A stretch of 64,000 nucleotides of DNA, taken from assembly GCF_001866665.1 (NCBI RefSeq), contig NZ_MLYO01000060.1:1-64000 (forward strand), given 5' to 3'. The first letter of the stretch is position 1. Every line of letters begins with the position of its first letter. The notes beneath the pieces are model-generated. The model ran no database searches. It worked only from the letters and a program-made list of their open reading frames with translations, and was not told the DNA's origin. Of this stretch, positions 45,356 through 53,694 are shown in pieces. The stretch comes from Streptomyces monashensis. GTDB lineage: Bacteria; Actinomycetota; Actinomycetes; Streptomycetales; Streptomycetaceae. Position numbers and translations under genes: made by a program.

Positions 45356-46919
45356 CCTCGGCCTCCTCCAGATGGGCCCTGAGGCGCTTGCGGTCCGTCT
45401 TGCCGTTGGGGGTGAGCGGCAGCGCCGGCAGCACCTGGCACTCCTCGGGCACCTTGGCCGCCTCCAGGCGGTCGGACAGCCCCTCGATGACCTGCTCGGG
45501 TGTGGCCTCGCCGACGGTGAACAGCACCATGTCGCGGCCGCCCTCGGGCACCAGCAGGGCCGCCTCGCGCACCCCGGGGACGTCGAGTGCGGCGGCCTCG
45601 ATCTCGATGGCGCTCATCCGGTGGCCGCGCCGCTTGAACAGGTCGTCACGGCGGCCCTGGAAGTACAGGTGGCCGTCGGCGTCCAGCCGGCCGTAGTCGC
45701 CGGTGTGCAGGGTGACCCGTCCGTCGGGGCCCGGGCGGAAGCGCAGGGCGGTGGCCTCGGGGGCGCGCCAGTAGCCGGCCATGACGTGCGGGCCGCGCAC
45801 CGCGATCTCGCCGGTCTCCCCGGCGGGCAGCGGCCGGGCCGCGTCGTCGAGAATCAGCACCTCGGTGCCGGGCAGTGCCGGACCGACCGAGCCGGGCCGC
45901 GCCAGGTCGCCGTCCGGTTCGAGAATGGTGATCCGCTTGCATTCGGTGGTGCCGAACATCGGCGCGACCGCGGCGCCGGGGAACCGCTCCCGCAGGTCCG
46001 TGATGAGCGGTGCGTTGAGGGCGGCCCCGGTGTTGGTGAACAGCCTTACATCCGTGGGGCGTTGATCTCGTGTGGCCAGCTTGACGAGGAGTTCGCCGAG
46101 GGAGGGCACGAGCGGGACGACGGTGGCGCCGTGGTCGCGGGCGAAACCGAGCAACCGGGCGTGCGCGTCGGCTTCGGAGAGCAGCAGCTCGGCCCCGGTC
46201 AGCGCGCAGAGCAGGATCTGGTAGAGGCCGTAGTCGAAGGAGAGCGGTACGGCGGTGAGCACCACGTCGTCCGGGCGGTAGCCGAGGCGGGCCGCCACCG
46301 CGCGGGCCGCGAAGGCGACGGGCGCGTGCGGGGAGGCCACGGCCTTGGGCGCGGAGGTGCTGCCGGAGGTGTAGATGAGCAGCGCGAGCCGGTCGGCGGG
46401 CACGGGCCGGGCCGGACCCGTGGGGGTGCCGGACGGGGTGAACGCGATGTCGTCCACGGCCAGCACGGTGGCCCCGGCGGGCCAGGCAACCCCGTCGGCC
46501 CGTGCCGCCTCGGCGGCGGTGGTGACGATCAGCGCGGGCTCGGCGTCGGCGAGCACGGACCGCAGGTGGTAGGCCTTCATGGCGGGGCTGATCGGCACGA
46601 ACGTGGCACCGTGCCGCCAGGTGCCGTACATGAGCGCGGCGAACTCGCAGACGCTGCCGACGCGGGCCAGCACCCGGTCGCCGGGGCGGACGCCGAGCAC
46701 GGCCAGGCGCTGCTCGACGGCGCGGGCCGCCGCGTCCAGCCGGCGGTAGCTCCAGGCCTTCTCCCGGTCGCGCACGGCGGGCGCGTCGGGCCAGAGGGCG
46801 ACGGCCCGGCCGAGAAAGGCCTCGGCGGCGTTCTCGACCGCGCTGTCCACGAACGTGGACGCGGACACGGGGTCCGCGGCGGGGTCGGTGGCAGGGACGG
46901 GGGTGGCGAAAGTGGTCAC
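45345..46919 (-). CDS. Acyl/aminoacyl-AMP ligase
   Basis: 524 aa adenylate-forming enzyme of the stand-alone A-domain type. P-loop LIYTSGSTSAPKAVASPHAP, MFGTTECKR, TLHTGDYGRLDADGHLYFQGR, hinge/C-domain GHRMSAIEIEAAALD and the final catalytic Lys in LPLTPNGKTDRKRL. It probably activates the amino acid (or acyl group) placed on ACP 4. The pocket residues cannot be aligned by eye, so the substrate is open. It is coupled on both sides (KASIII upstream, decarboxylase downstream). Confidence 0.9.
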   Translation of the reverse strand: MTTFATPVPATDPAADPVSASTFVDSAVENAAEAFLGRAVALWPDAPAVRDREKAWSYRRLDAAARAVEQRLAVLGVRPGDRVLARVGSVCEFAALMYGTWRHGATFVPISPAMKAYHLRSVLADAEPALIVTTAAEAARADGVAWPAGATVLAVDDIAFTPSGTPTGPARPVPADRLALLIYTSGSTSAPKAVASPHAPVAFAARAVAARLGYRPDDVVLTAVPLSFDYGLYQILLCALTGAELLLSEADAHARLLGFARDHGATVVPLVPSLGELLVKLATRDQRPTDVRLFTNTGAALNAPLITDLRERFPGAAVAPMFGTTECKRITILEPDGDLARPGSVGPALPGTEVLILDDAARPLPAGETGEIAVRGPHVMAGYWRAPEATALRFRPGPDGRVTLHTGDYGRLDADGHLYFQGRRDDLFKRRGHRMSAIEIEAAALDVPGVREAALLVPEGGRDMVLFTVGEATPEQVIEGLSDRLEAAKVPEECQVLPALPLTPNGKTDRKRLRAHLEEAEGAR

Positions 46920-47965
46920 GACGGCGTCTCCGTGGACTCGGTGCCGTAGCGCGGCTCGTCGGTGAGCTCGATCACCGCGCAGGTGCAGGTGAAACCGGAA
47001 CCGCCGCCGACCAGCAGGACCTTGTCGCCGCCGCGCAGCGCGCCGGTGGCCACCAGGTGGTCGAACCCGGCCGTCTGGTCACCGGCGCCCAGGTGCCCGG
47101 CCTGCCGGGCGAAGTCCCAGCTGGATTTGGCGAGCGGGATGCCGAACAGAGTCTGGACCTGCCAGTCCATGCGGCTGCGCCCGCTGGCGGGTACGACCAC
47201 GCGGGCCACGGACTCCATGTCGGTGTCGGCGTCCGCGAGGGCCCGGGCCACGGCCCTCTTGACGGTCGCGCTCAGCCGCTCGGTGGCCCCGCGCAGCCTG
47301 GCCGCGTCCTGGGCGTAGTGGCCGAGCCGCCCGGCCAGGTCGAGCGGTTCGGAGGTGGGGTTCGGCCGGAAGCCGCTGCCGCGGACCACCGCTTCGAGGG
47401 AGTTGTCGGCCTCGGTCGCCGTGGACAGCAGCCGGGCGAAGCCGCCGCGGCGGGACAGCAGCAGCGCGGTGGCGCCGTCGGCGTAGACGAAGCCGGGCTC
47501 GCTGCTCCAGCGGCGGATCAGCGGCTCGCCGAAGCGGTCGGCCGAGGTGACGACCGCCGCGGCGGTGGGCCCGGCACCGGCCAGGTGACGGGCGGCCAGC
47601 TCGACCGCCGCCAGGCCGGCGTTGCACTCCTGGCGCAGCCCGAAGGCCGGTACGTGCGCGCCGACAGCGTGGCCCGCTATGTAGGACGCGGCGGGCCACA
47701 TGTCCACGCCCTGGAACCAGATGCAGGTGTGTACGAGCAGTTCGACGTCGCCGGCGTCCAGGCCGGAGCGCTTGAGCGCGGTCGTCGCCGCCTGCACGGC
47801 CATCTCCGGCGGTGCGGTCTCCTCGTCGGCGACCCGTACGGACAGCAGGTCGTCGGCCGCGCACTGCTCGGGATCGTAGTGGCCGCTGTCCATCGCCGAC
47901 CGCGCCGTGACCGGACCGGGCAGCCAGACCCCGGTGCCCGCCACGTGTACGCCTTCCCAGCGCAT
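46916..47965 (-). CDS. KASIII-family acyltransferase/condensing enzyme
   Basis: 349 aa thiolase fold. Active Cys is in LRQECNAGLAAVEL near residue 113. The FabH HQAN motif is replaced by PASGRSRM, and the Asn motif by AGHLGAGDQTAG with a His and an Asp. This recalls KASIII relatives that transfer acyl groups to oxygen or nitrogen instead of condensing with malonyl-ACP. It opens the minus-strand operon with ligase, decarboxylase and ACP, so it may pass the decarboxylated aminoacyl or acyl unit to its acceptor. GAGAG lies before the ATG. Confidence 0.88.
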   Translation of the reverse strand: MRWEGVHVAGTGVWLPGPVTARSAMDSGHYDPEQCAADDLLSVRVADEETAPPEMAVQAATTALKRSGLDAGDVELLVHTCIWFQGVDMWPAASYIAGHAVGAHVPAFGLRQECNAGLAAVELAARHLAGAGPTAAAVVTSADRFGEPLIRRWSSEPGFVYADGATALLLSRRGGFARLLSTATEADNSLEAVVRGSGFRPNPTSEPLDLAGRLGHYAQDAARLRGATERLSATVKRAVARALADADTDMESVARVVVPASGRSRMDWQVQTLFGIPLAKSSWDFARQAGHLGAGDQTAGFDHLVATGALRGGDKVLLVGGGSGFTCTCAVIELTDEPRYGTESTETPS

Positions 47966-48188
47966 ATCTCTCCCCTCGTCGTCGCCATCCGCGGTGCGCG
48001 TCCGGATGCCCGACCGCCCGGGATGCGCCTGCCGGGAATGCTCCGGAGCCGGGCTTTGGCCCGGCTAAATCCCCCGCGCACCGCCCGGCCGGCGGGGCGG
48101 GAGGCGCAAGCGGGGCTTCAGCATCCGGGCCGAGGCTGCTGCCGGGCGCGCCCCGTGCGGCCCCCAGGCGAGCGCGACGGAGGCCGCG
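47966..48188. promoter_or_regulatory. Divergent promoter region with CTTTAG-type element
   Basis: CTTTGGCCCGGCTAAAT at 48054-48070 matches 12 of 17 positions of either element at 32.2-32.3 kb; a half-site CTTCAG follows at 48116, 62 bases on. The region drives the KASIII operon leftward and the MFS gene rightward. Confidence 0.45.
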
Positions 48189-49646
48189 ATGCAGGAGAGC
48201 TACGAGCAACGGACGTACGACACGGCGGTGCCCGCCCCCGCTGAGCCGGCGGATCCACGCCGCTGGTGGGTGCTCGCGGTGCTGTCCCTCGCCCTGTTCG
48301 TGATCACCGTCAACAACGGTCTGCTGAACGTGGCGCTGCCCAGCGTGATGCGCGACCTGGGCGCGGGGATCGGCACCACGCAATGGATCGTCGACGGGTA
48401 CGCGCTCGTCTTCGCGGCCTGCCTGCTCACCGCCGGCACCCTGTCCGACCGCTACGGCCGCAAGCGGGCCACGCTGCTCGGGGTCGCCCTGTTCGGCGCG
48501 GGCACGCTGATCGCGCTGACCGCGGCCGGAGCGGCCCAACTGGTCGCCGCGCGGGCCGTGATGGGGGTGGCGGCGGCGCTGGTGATGCCGGGCACGCTGT
48601 CGATCCTGGTGGATGTGTTCCCGCGGCCGGAGCGGCCGCGGGCCATCGCCGTGTGGGGCGGCACCTCCGCGCTCGGGGTGGCCGCGGGCCCGGTGCTCGG
48701 CGGCGCCCTCGTCGCCCACTTCTGGTGGGGCTCGGTGTTCCTGGTGAACCTGGTGCCGGTGGCCGCCGTTCTCGCCGCGGGCCTGGTGCTGCTGCCGGAG
48801 TCGTCGGCGAAGGACCCCCGCCCGGCGGATCCGGGGGGCGCGCTGCTCGGTTCGGCCGCCATGGTGGGGCTGGTCTACGGCGCCATCCACGCCGCCGGGC
48901 GGGGCTGGACCTCGGCGCCGGTGCTCGGCGCGTTCGGCGCGGCACTGCTCGCGGCGGCCCTGTTCGTCGCGTGGGAACGCAAGGCTCCGAGCCCGATGGT
49001 GGACTTCGCTCTGCTGAGCCGCCCGGTCTTCCTCGGCGCGAGCGCCGGCAACATGCTGCTGTTCAGCGGGCTCGCCGGCACGCTCTTCGTGCTCACCCAG
49101 TATCTCCAGTTCGCCCTGGGCTACGGCGCGTTGCGCGCCGGTCTCGCCATCGCGCCGGTCGCCGTGGCGGTCGGGGCGGGCTCGGCCGTCTCACCCGCGT
49201 TGACCAGGCGCACCGGGGCGCGCGGTGCCGTCACGGCCGGTCTGGCGGCCGCCGCCGCCGGGATCCTGACGCTGTCCGCCGCGCACGGCTATCCGGTGAT
49301 CCTGGCAGGCCTCGCGCTCATGGGAACCGGCGTCGGCGTGGCGCTGACGCCGGCGACGGACACCGTCCTCGGGCTGGTGCCACCGCAGCGGTCGGGCAAC
49401 GCGGCCGCGCTCAACGACACCATGCAGGAACTCGGCAACGCGGTCGGCGTCGCCGTCGTCGGCACCGTCCTCGCCCGGCGCTCCGGCGCACCGGGCGCAG
49501 GCGCCCGCATCGGAGCGGCCGCAGGGACCGGGTTCACGGCCGCCGCCGCGATCGTCGCACTGGGCGCGCTGCTGGCCGCCGCCCTGCTGCCGGGTCCGGA
49601 GCGGGGCGCGGACCGCGCCGGTGAACCGGTCCCGGACCGCATGTGA
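48189..49646 (+). CDS. MFS exporter, DHA2 family (14 transmembrane segments)
   Basis: 485 aa. Fourteen hydrophobic stretches can be traced, beginning WWVLAVLSLALFVITVNNGLL; the motif-A region GTLSDRYGRKRATLLGVALFG is intact and motif C-like GVAAGPVLGGALV follows. DHA2 pumps commonly export the antibiotic made by the cluster. GACGGAGGCCGCG precedes the ATG. Co-directional with the SRPBCC and small membrane genes downstream. Confidence 0.94.
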   Translation: MQESYEQRTYDTAVPAPAEPADPRRWWVLAVLSLALFVITVNNGLLNVALPSVMRDLGAGIGTTQWIVDGYALVFAACLLTAGTLSDRYGRKRATLLGVALFGAGTLIALTAAGAAQLVAARAVMGVAAALVMPGTLSILVDVFPRPERPRAIAVWGGTSALGVAAGPVLGGALVAHFWWGSVFLVNLVPVAAVLAAGLVLLPESSAKDPRPADPGGALLGSAAMVGLVYGAIHAAGRGWTSAPVLGAFGAALLAAALFVAWERKAPSPMVDFALLSRPVFLGASAGNMLLFSGLAGTLFVLTQYLQFALGYGALRAGLAIAPVAVAVGAGSAVSPALTRRTGARGAVTAGLAAAAAGILTLSAAHGYPVILAGLALMGTGVGVALTPATDTVLGLVPPQRSGNAAALNDTMQELGNAVGVAVVGTVLARRSGAPGAGARIGAAAGTGFTAAAAIVALGALLAAALLPGPERGADRAGEPVPDRM

Positions 49647-49713
49647 GGAATTCCCGGGTCCTTCCCCAATCCGTCCCTGTTCTCCTCCACCGTCCTTCCC
49701 CCAAGGTGGCACC

Positions 49714-50262
49714 ATGCCTGTCGCTGCACGCTCGTTCCTCGGCCGCGTCCTGTACGGCGGCCCTCCACTGACGACACTTCACGAGCACTACGCCAAGGGG
49801 GGCCTGATCGACGACCGGGCCCCCGTCGTCGCCGCCAGCCGGGTGCGGATCGCCGCGCCGCCCGCCGTCGTGTGGGGGCTGCTGGCGGATCTGCCGGGCT
49901 GGCCGGGCTGGGTGCCGGGCGTGAAGTCCGTGCGCCAGGGCCCCGGCGGCACCGCCCCGGACGCCTGGTTCCGCTGGAAACTGAACGGCATGTCCATCCG
50001 GTCGACGCTCGCGGTCGTCGCCCCGGAGCACGAGCTGTGCTGGACCGGCGTCCTCGCCGGTACCCGGGCCGTGCACCGCTTCCGGCTGACCGCGGACGCC
50101 GACGGCGGCGGCACCGAGGTGGTCTCCGAGGAGTCCATCGGCGGCCCGCTGATCGCCCTGTACTTCCCCAGCGACAAGCTGCGCACGGTGCTGCGGAACT
50201 GGCTGGGCGCGCTGAGGACGACCGCCGAGGCGGCCGCGCGGGCGCAGGGGGTGACCCGGTGA
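49714..50262 (+). CDS. SRPBCC-family protein
   Basis: 182 aa. Helix-grip motifs are ASRVRIAAPPAVVWGLLADLPGWPGWVPG and a C-terminal helix LRTVLRNWLGALRTTAEAAARAQ. It looks like the polyketide cyclase/dehydrase-2 group. It lies 67 bases after the exporter and overlaps the next gene (GTGA). Ligand unknown; binding or cyclising a cluster intermediate is the likely role. Confidence 0.8.
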   Translation: MPVAARSFLGRVLYGGPPLTTLHEHYAKGGLIDDRAPVVAASRVRIAAPPAVVWGLLADLPGWPGWVPGVKSVRQGPGGTAPDAWFRWKLNGMSIRSTLAVVAPEHELCWTGVLAGTRAVHRFRLTADADGGGTEVVSEESIGGPLIALYFPSDKLRTVLRNWLGALRTTAEAAARAQGVTR

Positions 50263-50639
50263 CGCTGGCCCTCGCCGACAACGGCGCCATGCTCGCCGTC
50301 CGCTTCCTGCTCGAACTCACCTCGCTGGTCTGCTTCGCGATCTGGGCCTGGCGGGTCGTGCCGAATCCGTGGCGCTGGATCGCGGTCGTGCTGGTGCCGG
50401 TCGTGATCGGCTGGGCGTGGGGCTCGTTCACCGTGCCCCACGACCCGTCCCGCTCCGGCGCGAGCGACTACCACACCCCCGGCCCGCTGCGCCTGCTGCT
50501 CGAACTCGCCGTGTTCTTCGGCGCCGTGGCCGCCCTGTACCACGCCCGGCTGCGCCGCGCGGCCCGCGGGCTGCTGGTCGTCATGGTCCTCTACCAGGTC
50601 CTCGCCTACGACCGGATCGGCTGGCTGCTCAGCCACTGA
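50259..50639 (+). CDS. Small membrane protein (YrdB/DUF2568-like)
   Basis: 126 aa with four predicted membrane helices (about 10-30, 40-58, 75-95, 98-118) and GSFTVPHDPSR between the second and third, which resembles the YrdB/DUF2568 family. GTG start overlaps the SRPBCC stop. Function unknown; its place after an exporter suggests a membrane or transport accessory. Confidence 0.75.
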   Translation: MTLALADNGAMLAVRFLLELTSLVCFAIWAWRVVPNPWRWIAVVLVPVVIGWAWGSFTVPHDPSRSGASDYHTPGPLRLLLELAVFFGAVAALYHARLRRAARGLLVVMVLYQVLAYDRIGWLLSH

Positions 50640-50856
50640 TGCGCCGTACCGCACGCTCACGCCCCGCCGGGCGCGTCAGGCACCGGCGGGGCACTCGTGC
50701 CATCGGCCCGGAACGGCGCGCGGCCTCACCCTGAGGACCACGCCGGCACGGCGGCGCCGGAGGCACCGGGGCGAACCGGCCGGCCGTATGCCCCCGGCCG
50801 CACCGCCGCCGCGTCCGGCCCGGAGCACGACGGCCGACGGCCGCCTGGCCGACCAC

Positions 50857-50872
50857 CCCCACCACGGTGGGG
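50857..50872. terminator. Small hairpin between convergent genes
   Basis: CCCCACC/GGTGGGG stem of 7 bases in the 267-base gap between the membrane protein (+) and FAAL 2 (-). The rest of the gap is GC-rich with no gene seen. Confidence 0.4.
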
Positions 50873-50906
50873 ACGGACGGCCGGCGGACGGCCGGTGCGG
50901 GTGGGC

Positions 50907-52670
50907 TCATACGGGCGCGGGGATCCGTGCCACCAGCGCCGCCACCGCCGGTTCCAGCACGGCGTACCCGGGACTCAGGTCGCCGGCCAGGAACAGCCGG
51001 CGCATCAGCGTGCGCCGGATCTTGCCGCTGGTGGTGCGGCGCACGGTGCCGGGCGCGACCAGCAGGACCGTGCCGGCCGGCACCGCGAACTCCGCGGCGA
51101 CGGCGGCCTGGACGCGCTCGACGACCTCCAGCGGGTCGGCCTCCTCGGGGCCCGCCGTCTCCAGGACGACGACCAGCCGCTCCCGGCCACCGTCACCGGC
51201 CTGCACGGCGAAGGCGGCGCCCGTGCCGAGCGAGCGGTCCGCGGCCCGGGCCGCGGCCTCCACGTCGTGCGGATAGATGTTCCGGCCGTTGACCAGGATC
51301 ATCTCCTTCAGTCTGCCGGTGACGTACAGCTGCCCGTCGGCGAGCGCCCCGAGGTCCCCGGTGCGCAGCCAGTTCCCGGCCTGTGCCGGGGGTTCTCCGG
51401 CCAGGCGTGCCCCGAAGGTCTCGGCGGTGGCCTCGGGCCGCGCCCAGTAGCCGTCGGCCACGCTCGCGCCGCGTACCCAGATCTCGCCGACCCGGCCGGC
51501 GGCCAGCGGCAGCGCGGAGTCCGGATCGACGACGCGCACCTCGAAGTCCTCCGTGTGCACCACCCCGCTGCCCACCAGGGTGCGGGCCGGCAGGTCGCCG
51601 TCGGCGGCGGTGAGTTCGCCGCGCTCCAGTGCGCCGGCGTCGACGGTCCGGACGAAGGGCCGGGTGCCGCGCGGGGTGCCGGAGACGAGGAGCGTCGTCT
51701 CGGCCATGCCGTAACAGGGGAAGAAGGCCTCGGGCCGGAAGCCGGCCGGGGCGAAGCGGCGGGTGAACGCCTCGACGGTGTCGGCGCGCACCGGTTCGGC
51801 GCCGTTGCAGGCCGCCTCCCAGCCGGACAGGTCGAGCCGGGCGAGGTCGGCGTCCTTCACCCGGCGCACGCACATGTCGTAGGCGAAGTTGGGCCCGCCG
51901 CCGACGGTGACGCCGTGGTCGCCGATCATCTCCAGCCAGGCACCCGGGCGGCGCAGGAAGGTGGCCGGGTCCATGAGGGCGGCGCGGGCCCCCTGCCACA
52001 GCGGTTGCAGTACGTGCCCGATGAGGCCCATGTCGTGGTAGAGGGGCAGCCAGCTGCCGAAGACGGACCGCGGGCTCGCGCCGGTCGCCCGCGCGATGGC
52101 CGCCTCGTTGGCCATCAGGTTCCGCTGGGAGACCATCACGCCCTTGGGGGCGCTGGTCGAGCCCGAGGTGTACTGGAGGAAGGCGAGGTCGTCGGGGCGC
52201 GCGGCGGGCTCCCGCCAGTGTCCGGCATCACCGACCGGACCGGCGTCGGTGGCCAGGCACGGCAGCGGGGCGGGGCCGGCGGTGGCGAACCAGGCCTCGA
52301 TGGCGGGGGCGTGCGCGGCGGTGGTGAGGACGGCCGCGACGCGTGCGTCGGCGGCGATGCGCGCGAGCCGCTCGAAGTGGCGCTCGCGGCCCGCGGGCGG
52401 CGGCGCGGGAACGGCGACAGCGCCCGCGTACAGGCAGCCCACGAACGCGGTCACGAAGGACAGGTCGGAGGGGTGGAGCAGCAGCACCTGCCGGCCGGAC
52501 AGGCCGTGCTCCTGCAGCCAGGCGGCGATCTCCTTGGCCCGGCGGTCGAGTTCGGCGTAGCCGAGGTGCTCGGTCCCGCTCTCGGTGACGAAGTCGAAGG
52601 CGGGGGCGTCGCCGCGGTCGGCCGCCCGCGCCAGCACGCGTGCCGTGTAGGTTTCCTGACGTTTCGTCAT
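50907..52670 (-). CDS. Fatty acyl-AMP ligase (FAAL) 2
   Basis: 587 aa, clearly paralogous to FAAL 1: LQYTSGSTSAPKGVMVSQ, FFPCYGMAETTLLVSGTP, NWLRTGDLG and GRLKEMILVNGRNIYPHDVE. ATG 52670 is preceded by GGGAGAACAAGTAAT. It activates a fatty acid for a carrier protein. The nearest free carriers are ACP 3 and ACP 4, or the type III PKS may use the product as starter. It is encoded right after a thioesterase in the same operon. Confidence 0.92.
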   Translation of the reverse strand: MTKRQETYTARVLARAADRGDAPAFDFVTESGTEHLGYAELDRRAKEIAAWLQEHGLSGRQVLLLHPSDLSFVTAFVGCLYAGAVAVPAPPPAGRERHFERLARIAADARVAAVLTTAAHAPAIEAWFATAGPAPLPCLATDAGPVGDAGHWREPAARPDDLAFLQYTSGSTSAPKGVMVSQRNLMANEAAIARATGASPRSVFGSWLPLYHDMGLIGHVLQPLWQGARAALMDPATFLRRPGAWLEMIGDHGVTVGGGPNFAYDMCVRRVKDADLARLDLSGWEAACNGAEPVRADTVEAFTRRFAPAGFRPEAFFPCYGMAETTLLVSGTPRGTRPFVRTVDAGALERGELTAADGDLPARTLVGSGVVHTEDFEVRVVDPDSALPLAAGRVGEIWVRGASVADGYWARPEATAETFGARLAGEPPAQAGNWLRTGDLGALADGQLYVTGRLKEMILVNGRNIYPHDVEAAARAADRSLGTGAAFAVQAGDGGRERLVVVLETAGPEEADPLEVVERVQAAVAAEFAVPAGTVLLVAPGTVRRTTSGKIRRTLMRRLFLAGDLSPGYAVLEPAVAALVARIPAPV

Positions 52671-52690
52671 ATTACTTGTTCTCCCGGCGG

Positions 52691-53488
52691 TCAGGCGGAC
52701 AGGGCGTCGGCGAGCGTCGGCCGGCGGTCGTAGCGACGGATCAGCTCGGCGAGTTCGCGCAGGAAGGCGTCCTCGTGCGCGCGCAGGAAGAAGTGCCCGC
52801 CGGGCAGCACCCGCACCTCGCAGCCGCGTCCGGCGTGCCGCCGCCAGGCGACCACCTCCGGCACCGACACGAGCCGGTCGCGGGCGCCGACGAACAGGTG
52901 CAGCGGGACCCGGACCGCCTCCTCGTCCGGCGCGAAACCGGCCGTGCACAGCAGCAGGTCGTCGCGGGCGATGGGCAGCAGCGCGGCCAGGAAGTCGGGG
53001 TGATTGAGGATCACCTGCGGGATGCCGCCGAGCTTGGCGAGCCCGGCGATCAGTTCCTCGTCGTCGGCGCTCGGATCCGCGATCTCGGGGGCGGGCAGGT
53101 GCGGGGCGCGGTAGGAGCTGAGGACGAGGGCGAGCGGAAGGGGCGCGCCGCGCCGCTGGCGGCGGACGGTGAGGGCGTAGGCGATCAGGGCGCCCATGCT
53201 GTGCCCGTAGAAGACGTGCGGGTGCTCCAGTTCGGCGTCGAGCTGCTCGTCGAGGTCGGCGACCAGGGCGTGCAGGTCGGTGAAGCGGGCCTCGTCCATC
53301 CGGCCCTCGCGACCGGGCAGTTGGACGGGCATCAGCCGGGCGGCCGCGCCGTACGCGTCGAGGCCGCGCTGCCAGCGCCGGTAGGCGGAGGCCCCGCCGC
53401 CCGCGTACGGGAAGCAGAACAGGCGCACCCGGTCGCCGGTGTCGTCGTCCGTACCGGACAGGAAGGTCTGGGACAGGTAACGCGTCAT
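52691..53488 (-). CDS. Type II (editing) thioesterase
   Basis: 265 aa alpha/beta-hydrolase. LFCFPYAGGGASAYRRW is the GrsT/TEII signature, nucleophile in FYGHSMGALIAY (Ser near 97), an acid in FVGARDRLVSVPEV and His in LPGGHFFLRAHEDAF. Such enzymes clear misloaded acyl groups from carrier proteins, and sometimes release product. GAGGCGGAACG precedes ATG 53488. It is the only recognisable thioesterase of the window. Confidence 0.93.
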   Translation of the reverse strand: MTRYLSQTFLSGTDDDTGDRVRLFCFPYAGGGASAYRRWQRGLDAYGAAARLMPVQLPGREGRMDEARFTDLHALVADLDEQLDAELEHPHVFYGHSMGALIAYALTVRRQRRGAPLPLALVLSSYRAPHLPAPEIADPSADDEELIAGLAKLGGIPQVILNHPDFLAALLPIARDDLLLCTAGFAPDEEAVRVPLHLFVGARDRLVSVPEVVAWRRHAGRGCEVRVLPGGHFFLRAHEDAFLRELAELIRRYDRRPTLADALSA

Positions 53489-53694
53489 TCCGTTCCGCCT
53501 CGGGCTCGTCCGATGTCGGGGCACCTGCCGGGACCGGCCCCGACGGCGTGGCCGTGGCGGGCGGCCGGCGCGGCGGTGGGCCTCGCGCGCCCCGGGGGTG
53601 CGGGCGCGGGCGGATCACTTGCCCGACCGGCCGGACCTCTCGGCGCACGGTGGAGCAGGTCCCGGCTGGCACCCCACGAGGGTGGGTCCGACCG

